Source of the DNA: Halichoerus grypus
Lineage: Eukaryota > Chordata > Mammalia > Carnivora > Phocidae
NCBI RefSeq assembly: GCF_964656455.1
Contig: NC_135718.1
Coordinates: forward strand, 132,539,966 to 132,603,965
Direction of reading: 5' to 3'
DNA: 64,000 bases
Shown here: piece after piece, positions 51,000-64,000 of the stretch
How positions within the stretch are numbered: position 1 is the first letter of the stretch
Layout of the letters: the number at the start of each line of letters is the position of its first letter
Position numbers and translations under genes: made by a program
The notes under the pieces: generated by a model
What the model was told of the DNA's origin: nothing
Database searches by the model: none
What the model saw: the letters and a program-made list of their open reading frames with translations, nothing else

Positions 51000-52060
51000 G
51001 AAAAAAGCCATGGATTCTATGTGCAGTATTCCCCTAGCGCTGGGGTTTTGCCGTTCTCATTGATCGGTAAACTTGGTCTTGGCTGGCTGTTCTTCCTGAT
51101 CTTCTGGGGGAGGGGCCTGTTGCCGTGATTCCCAAATGTCTTTGCTGGAGGCGGAATTGCCCCACCCTTGCCGGGGTCCGGGCTAAGCAATCTGCCCGGG
51201 TTTGCTCTCGGGAGCTTTTGTTCCCTGCAAGCTTTCCGTACAGCTTTGGAGGATGAGAGTGAAAATGGCGGCCTCCCAATCTTCACCCCAGAGGAGCTGA
51301 GAACTCGGGGCCCCGCTTCTCAGTGCACTCCAGAGAAAAGCAGTCAGTCACTCCCTTCTCCCCGGTCTCTGGCCGCACTCCGTGCTCACCCAGCCTGTGA
51401 CCGAGCGTTTCTATCTCTGGCACCCAACTAGGTGTGGAGTCTCCAAACCCAGCAGATCCCTGTGGTGCACTCCCGTGCCGCTCCTCCCTGGGGAGGAAGG
51501 GGAGTCTCCCCAGATCTGCTGCTTGTTGGGTCCCTGCTGGAGGACCAGGGGCCAACTGTGCAGTGGATCACGGTTCATGGCAACTCCGAGCTGAGAGCCC
51601 GCTCCTCAGCTCCGTCTCTGCAGCCGGCTTCCCCGCTCCGATACCTGGGAGCTCTGCCACACTCAGGCACCCCTGGTCTTTCTGTGTCCCCGAGGGTCCT
51701 GAGGCCACACTGTCCCACGAGGGTTCCACCCCCCGCTCACCCACTGGAGCGACGTCCCTCAGTGGAGCAGACTTCTAAAAGTTCCGATTTTGTGCTCCAC
51801 TGCTCTATCACTTGCCAGAACTGATGGATGGAGGCCTCTCCCCCACCGTCTATCCTCCCGAATATCGCCTCAGATTCACTTCTCCGCCCGTCCTAACTTC
51901 CAGAAAGTGGTCACTTTTCTGTTCATAGAGTTGTTGCTATTCTTTTCTTCGACCTCCTGTTGAGTTCGTAGGTGTTCAGAATGGTTTGATCCCTATCCAG
52001 CTGAATTCCTGAGACCAGACGAAATCCAGGTCTCCTACTCCTCCGCCATCTTGTTCCCCA
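51000..52060 (-). promoter_or_regulatory. L1 copy A 5' UTR promoter region, CpG-rich
   Basis: The GC-richest stretch of the window, with many CpGs (for example around 51160-51260, 51590-51640 and 51840-51895). Position and composition fit an L1 5' UTR promoter. The open frames of up to 130 codons here are GC-driven and non-coding. Confidence 0.7.
52044..52056 (-). promoter_or_regulatory. YY1-type site at the L1 5' end
   Basis: On the minus strand the element begins AACAAGATGGCGG, containing the AAGATGGCGG core bound by YY1 at L1 starts (established for human L1). In copy B the equivalent position reads AGATGTCAGAGG, so the site is lost there. Confidence 0.6.
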
Positions 52061-53764
52061 AAAAGTCCAAGAACTTTCTTAAACCTGCTGTATTTACTGG
52101 TTTTTGTTGCCCTGCTCATATCTCTTTCTCGATTGTAATGGCAGTTACCTTGCCATCATCTAAAACAAGTTTGAGTGGGAAGGCAGCACTTTAATCTGAT
52201 TCTTGCCACAGGCCTGGTTTTATTGGTTTGGGAGAAGTCTTAATGGAAAGCCTCTGATAAGGACTCTGAAAGAGGATCATCTCCTGCTATTTAAGGTACA
52301 GTTCACTTTTTCCAGATTCTTTCTTGGACAGTAGATTTAGCTTTCTAAATAATGATGCCCTGTAAATAATGCCCTGTTTAAGAGAGCTTTATTCCTTTCT
52401 CTCTCTGCTTGCGAAGTGATCAGTTCTTACCTCAGGTCATCTCTCTATGTATACCTGACTAAAACACAAGGTGCTGCGCACACACATTTGTATTCTTGTC
52501 CCTTCCAAACATTTTCTAGACATGTTTCCATAGATATGTTGTTTCTGCATACAGGGGAAAGTGGATAATAAGGAAAAATAGCAATTTCTGTTACAGATAT
52601 AATTTTCCATTATGTATTTCAATACACTTAAATTTTCTATAATTTTGTCTTACATTTTGAATTAGAAAATTATTTGATAAAAATTGGCAGTTTGTGACTC
52701 GGAAATATCCCAAAAAAGAAAGACAAGTAGTTGAAAAAAAATTGAGCTAAAAAGCACTTGGTCTCCTTGTTTACTCACTCTTTCCTACACTGTGTAGTCA
52801 TAATAGTTAATGATATTGATATCCACGAAATGATTCTCTCAGTGCCCTAGACTTGCATACCTGTAATTTCCCTATTTTGAATGTTCTTGTTCACCATCCT
52901 ATCTCAGCACTCACTTCTGGAGTGGTCATGTCATTACTTGTTAATGTGACCCCTCCATAATCTCTGTTCCTGGTGACCCTGTTTCTGACCACTGCTTCTT
53001 ATCATTCCAGTTCACATCCTCTAGTACAGAACTCCAACTATCACTTGACTACATTGGGACTTACAATTCATTGATTCTACCAAACGTTTACCACTATTGA
53101 CAACTGCAGATACTGTTTTCTCTTAACCTGTTTGAATTCCATAGCACACCATTATAATCCATTATTTTAATTCATCCTCTGTTCATTGACCTTCTGTTCA
53201 TTAGTGAGACTTGTTTGTCAGAAGTCATTGGTGGTGAATTCTCTCTGTCTTCTTGACAGAAGATGGTGTTTACTTCCATGCATTTAAATGTGGTCCGAAG
53301 AAACAAAATAAACAAAAGACAACCTGCAGACTACTCCTACTTTAAATTCATGATCCTTGATTTCTTGGGGTCCAGGAGCTGCCAAACATCTTTCTGTGTT
53401 TCACTATTCTGTTTCCTCTTCCACTCTCTTAAGCAGCTATGCTGTATTTTCTCCTTTTATTTCCAACCTCTTCTTTAATCATTTCCACCAATTTCACAAA
53501 GAAAATAGAACCATAGGAAGAAAAACAAAATTTTCACGAACTTCCACCAACACATCTACCTACCAACCTGTGTGTACAACCATACGTTTTACCCCCTCTC
53601 CTGTTATTATAAATGAGCAATTTTAGCAGCAGTGTGGCTAAGAAAAATCATGAAAAGGTGGTATGGTATGTTGGTAAGGTTACCCAAATTCTGCCAGTGT
53701 ATGAATGGGACATTTTAATTTGAAATATATGGATTAATGGAAGGTAATTAATCTATTTGGCTAA

Positions 53765-53985
53765 TCAAATAGCACTGTCCAGTTATTGTTGATAACGGAA
53801 ATGTTCCATATTTACATTGTCTGGTACTGTAGACAGTTACAACAAATGTTATTGAACACTTTATTGTTATTAAAAGATGGCTAGTAAGATGGAGGAACTG
53901 AACTTTTATTTGTATTTTAATTTATTTAAATTTAAATGGCTATATGTGGCAGTGGCAACTCTAATTGGACAGCACAGTTTTGGAA
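53765..53985. mobile_element. Non-autonomous hAT-like element (copy 2)
   Basis: AAATAGCACTGTCCAGTTAT, GATAACGGAAATGTTCCATA, TTATTTAAATTTAAATGGCT, AATTGGACAGCACAGTTTTG. Same family as 28125-28320, with the CAGCAC...TGTCC-type inverted ends visible. Confidence 0.62.
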
Positions 53986-54127
53986 GGGTAATAGATAGAC
54001 TGCTGAGGAGTTGGAAGACATGAAAAGCAATTAAGAAGCTCTTGCATTTGTCTAGGTGAGAGATAATCATAGTTTGAGTAAAGATTCACGATCCCTTAGC
54101 TATAATTCCAAAATCCAGAATATTCTG

Positions 54128-54327
54128 GAAAAAAAAAAGAAGGAAAGGAAAGGAAGAAGGAAGGAAGGGAGGGAGGAAGGAAGGAAGGAAGGAAGGAAGG
54201 AAGAAAAAAAAAAGAGAAAGAAGAAAGAAAGACAGAAAGAAAAAGAAAGAAAGAAAAGAAAGAAAAAAAGAAGAAAGGAAAGGAAAGAAAAGGCAAAAGA
54301 AAGGAAGGAGGGAAGAAAAGAAAGAAA

Positions 54328-54376
<49 letters not shown>

Positions 54377-54496
54377 AAAGAAAGAAAGAAAAAAGAAAGA
54401 AAGAAAAGAAAGAAAGAAGAAAGTAAGAAAGAAAGAAAGAAAAAGAAAAGAAAGAAAGAAGAAAGAAAGAAAGAAGGAAGGAAGGAAGAGAGAGAG

Positions 54497-54551
<55 letters not shown>

Positions 54552-54606
54552 AAAGAAAAAGAAAGAAAGAAAGAAAGAAAAAGAAAGAAGAAAGAAAGAA
54601 AGAAAA
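54128..54606. repeat. (GAAA)n/(GGAA)n polypurine microsatellite, ~480 bp
   Basis: An almost pure A/G strand for nearly 480 bp. GGAA/AAGG units dominate 54138-54202. GAAA units follow from about 54205, with imperfect spacing. The Lys/Arg/Glu-rich and, in reverse, Ser/Phe/Leu-rich open frames are artefacts of it. Confidence 0.98.
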
Positions 54607-54992
54607 AAGTATTTCTGTTGGTGGTGAAATCTGTCCTGACCTGAAATTATTTGGTAGCAATCCCCATACTGAATTTTATTTTTTGCACTTAGTATTCACA
54701 TATTTAGCTGCAGAAATAATAGTATGTTAAAGCATAGGCTGCTCCCTAGATGTATTACATAGGGTCTGGTAGATGAAGCACATTACCTTTCTAAAATCTA
54801 AAAAATAATAATACTAATTCTAAAAGCTGACATCCGGCCCTTAAGAATTATGGATAAGGATTGGAAGCCTCTAGCAAGTAGGGACAGTAGAATGGAGGTG
54901 GGAAAGGTGGGAAAGACAGAGAAGACTTTAGTGGTATGATCAATAAACCTTGGCTGTTATATGACATTGAGAAATGAGGGGCAAAGTAGCAG

Positions 54993-55022
54993 TACTTAAC
55001 TGACTCTGCCGCCCAGGTGCCC
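54993..55022 (-). mobile_element. Can-SINE head fragment
   Basis: Only the tRNA-like end survives: CTTAACTGACTCTGCCGCCC and AGGTGCCCC. No tail or body precedes it. Confidence 0.75.
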
Positions 55023-55389
55023 CGATATGTTCACTCTGTAAATATCCGACTCACCTACAAATTCAACCTTCTATTTATTAATGTAGCTAAAACTATTTTC
55101 TTTTTTTTATTATGTTATGTTAGTCACCATACAGTACATCATTAGTTTTTTATGTAGTATTCCATGATTCATTGTTTGCATATAACACCCACTGCTCCAT
55201 GCAATATGTGCCCTCCTTAATACCCATCACTGGGCTAACCCATCCCCCCACCCCCCTCCCCTCTAAAACCCTCATTTGTTTCTCGGAGTCCATAGTCTCT
55301 CATCATTCACCTCCCCCTCCGATTTCCCCTCTTCATTTTTCCATTCCTTCTCCTAATGTCCTCCATGCTATTCCTTATGTTCCACAAAT

Positions 55390-59150
<3,761 letters not shown>

Positions 59151-59236
59151 GTCATCATGTTGCCTGTGAAGTCCTTGTTTCTATAGATTGTCTCTGTAAA
59201 TTTCTGTTCTATATCACTCTTGGGGTCTTTCTCTTT

Positions 59237-60095
59237 TTATAGAACCACCCTCAATATTTCTTGCAGCGCCGGCTTAGTGGTCACATATTCTTTCAGTTTC
59301 TGCCAGTCTTGGAAGCTCTGTATCTCTCCATTCATTCTAAATGACAGCCTTGCTGGATAAAGTATTCTTGGCTGCATGTTCTTCTCATTTAGTACCCTGA
59401 ATATGTCTTGCCAGTCCTTTCTGGCTTGCCAGGTCTCTGTGGATAGGTCTGATGTTATTCTGATGTTCCTCCCTCTGTATGTAAGGAATCTCTTCCCCCT
59501 AATTGCCCTTAAGATGGTTTCCTTGGTTCTAAGATTTGGGAGTTTTACTATTACATGCTGGGGCATTGGTCTGTTCTCCTTGATCTTGGGAGGGAAATGC
59601 TTGTTTCACTCCCCAGATTAGGGAAGTTCTCAGCTACAATTTGCTCAAATATATCTTCTTGTCCTCTCTCTCTCTCCACTCCCTCAGGGATCCCAATAAT
59701 TCTGACACTGGAGCGTTTCATGGTGTCACTTATTTCTCTAATTGTTTTCATGGATTTTAAGCTGTTTGTTCCAGGCCTCCTTCTGTTCCTTCTTTTCTAT
59801 CAGTTTGTCTTTTAGATCACTAATTCAGTCTTCTGCCTCATTTACCCTAGCTATTAGAGTATCTAGATTGGATCTCATCAATAGCATTTTTAAGTTTGGC
59901 CTGATTAGCTCTCATTTCTGCCCTTAGAGAATCTATGCTGCCATTAACGGTTTTCTCCAGCCTAGCTATTGTCTTCATAACTGTTACCCTGAAGTCTGTT
60001 TCTGACATCTTACTTATATCCATATCCATTTGTTCTGTGGCATAGGTCACAGTCTCTGAGTCTTTCCTATTTGGGGGTTCCTCCTCTTAGTCATT
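59237..60095 (-). pseudogene. L1 ORF1 of copy B, frameshifted
   Basis: Three frame segments: the coiled-coil side (60050-59847; MSETDFRVTVMKTIARLEK, RANQAKLKNAIDEIQ), the middle (59751-59551; RIIGIPEGVERERGQEDIFE, AENFPNL), and the C-terminal domain (59566-59237; PQHVIVKLPN, ETILRAIRGK, RITSDLSTETWQARKDW, NEKNMQPRILYPARLS). All landmark ORF1p parts are present in order. Frame changes separate them. Confidence 0.93.
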
Positions 60096-60956
60096 CTGTT
60101 GAGGGGTGGTTGAGGGAATGTACAGGGTCCAAATTATTGACCACAACCCAAGTAAGATGCACCTGTTTTATAGGGACATTAGGGTTGTTGGCCTCTTGTT
60201 CTTCCAGCCTGTGTTCTGGGGGAGGGGCCTGCCATGCTGTTACTCAGGCAACCCTGTTTGGGCAGAGTTGTCCTGGTGCTTGCAGGGGAGGATGGGCTCA
60301 GTGAAAACTGTTTTTGGGGGGCTTTTGTTCTCTGGCTGTTTTCCCTGGCGGCTTTCCACGTCTCTTCTGAGAGTCAGAGCAGAAGTGATCATATCCAAAC
60401 CTCTGCCTCAGAACAGAGAGATCGCAGTCTGTTCTTCAGTGAGCTCTCCAGGTCACACTGTCTCTGTTTCTGTCTGTGCTGCTAAAAACTGCAACGTCCT
60501 GGGCTGTGCGCCCCTCAGCAGCACCCCCAGTCCTCTCTTCCAGGTCCAGGCATGTCTCTGCCCTTTGTGCTTCTAAAACCGCAAGCTGCCCCCAGTTTGC
60601 AGGTGGGCCTGTGCAGCTCCAGGTTTCAGTGGGGAGGGGAGTCTCGCTACTGTCGGCAAGTCTGTGCCTGGTCTCCAACACGGGAGGCTGTTGCGCTCCT
60701 GTGTTATTTCACCTTCCCAGCTCAAGTGCTTATGGCAACTCCCTCCCCCTTCCATTTATCTTCTGATATCTGCCTGTGGAATCACAGCTCCCCACTTCGT
60801 ACCTCAAGACCAACCTCCAGAGATATTCTGCTTGTAGAGATCCAGATATATCTTCTTACATCTCAGGCTGATTTTGTGGGTGTTCAGAGTGGTCTGGAGG
60901 ATATCCAGCTCAATTCAGGGGACCAGTTGAAATAGGGTCCTCTACTCCTCTGACAT
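60096..60956 (-). promoter_or_regulatory. L1 copy B 5' UTR
   Basis: A moderately GC-rich, 0.86 kb non-coding region ending in the element 5' end. Poorer in CpG than copy A, consistent with age-related CpG loss. The tandem monomers of copy A are not visible. Open frames up to 156 codons here are chance. Confidence 0.7.
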
Positions 60957-61851
60957 CTAAAACTATTTTCCGGGAGTATTTATTTTCTTGGTACTTTACA
61001 CATTGTCTTTATTTCTAATACCAGTTATAATTGTTTACTTGGGAAGGGACTTTATTTTTTTCACAAAGTAAACAATATCTTAATCACTTCTCTAAATTAT
61101 TACTTCTATGGAAAAGTGGATATATGGTGTCTGTGCCCTCATCACTGTATGAAAGTAATGGACATGGGCTGAGTATCATCATCCCCCTTTAATGTGGCCT
61201 GCAACCTCTCATGTGCCACTATCTTTAGCACACTCTATTGTTTTTATGTCACTGACTTCAGTTGCCATTTATTATTTTTCCAGATTGAATCCTATCATCT
61301 TTTGCGTTTATGACTGTAGGTCTTGAGGTCAAAGTACAATTTAAATTTAAATGTATTTTTATCATTATTTTTTATTACCTGATATCATAGTTGTTTTGAT
61401 TGTACAAAATCTGTTACTGTTATATAATTGTTATCTACCATGTCTTTTAATAATTCTGTGTGTTCTGTGACTATGAATTTGATAAATCAATAATGCTGTA
61501 AATCAATACTACTGCATTTCATACCATAGAATTATCAGAATTAAAGGAGACTTTATACAATTTCTGATTTATTTTCCAGACTGCTCCTCCAATCTACCTC
61601 TCACCTCCTTGTAAAGATGAAGCATAGGAAAATTAAACATTTTGCCAAAGGCTGCCAATTTCATTAAAGACAGAACTGAGGCTAAGATCCCCTTCCCTCT
61701 TGGTCACTTAACTCATAATCTAGTACTCTCTTATGAAACATTTTTCCTGGGGAAAATTGCACATGTGAAAACATCTCAAAGACAAGTGTGTTTATGTGGA
61801 AACCTCTGTAATTTTATTTGCTGTTTTATTTTCCATATTATTTTAAAATAG

Positions 61852-64000
<2,149 letters not shown>

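Larger units (their letters stand above)
47359..52060 (-). mobile_element. LINE-1 copy A, antisense, with 5' UTR and internal ORF2 deletions
   Basis: About 4.7 kb. In minus-strand order: a 5' terminus GGGGAACAAGATGGCGG (about 52060 to 52044), a GC-rich, CpG-rich 5' UTR (about 51000-52060), an AT-rich 5' UTR with two ~261-bp tandem units (about 50440-50960), ORF1 (50239-49345), a short spacer, ORF2 (49263-47832), a 3' UTR, and a poly(A) at 47359-47375. The 3' UTR motif (CACCATACATTACATCATTA on the + strand) is the carnivore L1 type. Less diverged from its reading frames than copy B in ORF1 and the endonuclease, but no longer autonomous. Confidence 0.96.

Noticed and set aside
51017..51824. Several overlapping 70-130 codon GC-rich frames on both strands
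   Set aside because: They lie in the L1 copy A 5' UTR. GC- and CpG-rich DNA is poor in stop codons, and no frame resembles a known protein.
54056..54730. 224-codon Lys/Arg/Glu-rich frame and the 186-codon Ser/Phe/Leu-rich frame opposite it
   Set aside because: Both are direct translations of the GAAA/GGAA microsatellite, which lacks stop codons in these frames.
60071..60935. Frames of 77-156 codons resembling small secreted proteins
   Set aside because: They lie in the L1 copy B 5' UTR, are mutually overlapping on both strands, and have no family similarity.

Overview
This is a vertebrate (mammalian) genomic window with no bacterial-style gene organisation. It lies inside one large protein-coding gene on the + strand, the sodium-activated potassium channel gene KCNT2 (Slick, KNa1.2). 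Five short exons carry an uninterrupted, phase-compatible stretch of about 194 residues covering the S6-RCK1 linker and most of the RCK1 domain. The other roughly 99% is intron, built largely from layered transposable elements.

The host is almost certainly a carnivoran. About a dozen tRNA-derived Can-SINEs are present, recognisable by the box-B-like end reading ACCGACTGAGCCACCCAGG on the + strand and by TCTC-rich, AAATAAA-type tails. Their body sequence is the type I associate with bears, mustelids and pinnipeds, rather than the dog SINEC_Cf or felid consensus. An arctoid caniform is my best inference; species cannot be read from this sequence alone.

Layout. 1-1123: intron upstream of the first visible exon. 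Exons: 1124-1288, 3069-3205, 7096-7159, 29042-29150 and 61901-62009, each bounded by AG and GT. The first three are fairly close together. They are followed by introns of about 21.9 kb and 32.7 kb. Intron 3206-7095 holds an older LTR with an L1 tail in it, a second LTR and one Can-SINE. Intron 7160-29041 holds an MLT1 LTR, old L1 fragments, the inverted partner of the 5.3 kb LTR, and many Can-SINEs. Intron 29151-61900 holds MIR, L2, MaLR and Tigger relics, a nested four-layer insertion at 39.8-41.0 kb, two antisense LINE-1 elements (47.36-52.06 kb and 55.10-60.96 kb), and a polypurine tract of about 480 bp at 54.1-54.6 kb.

The two LINE-1s belong to a carnivore lineage, and both have broken reading frames. 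The first has lost two ORF2 blocks, and it appears to have carried about 90 bp of downstream sequence with it (3' transduction). The second is almost complete, with an exact 14-bp target-site duplication. Both carry Asn in place of the first Asp of the reverse-transcriptase FADD motif.

I found no new gene system. The most useful second-look items are the L1 transduction and deletion structure, the shared FAND substitution, competing splice donors 4 nt apart, an exact RFX-type X-box in a repeat-poor intronic stretch, and the nested insertions that give relative ages.
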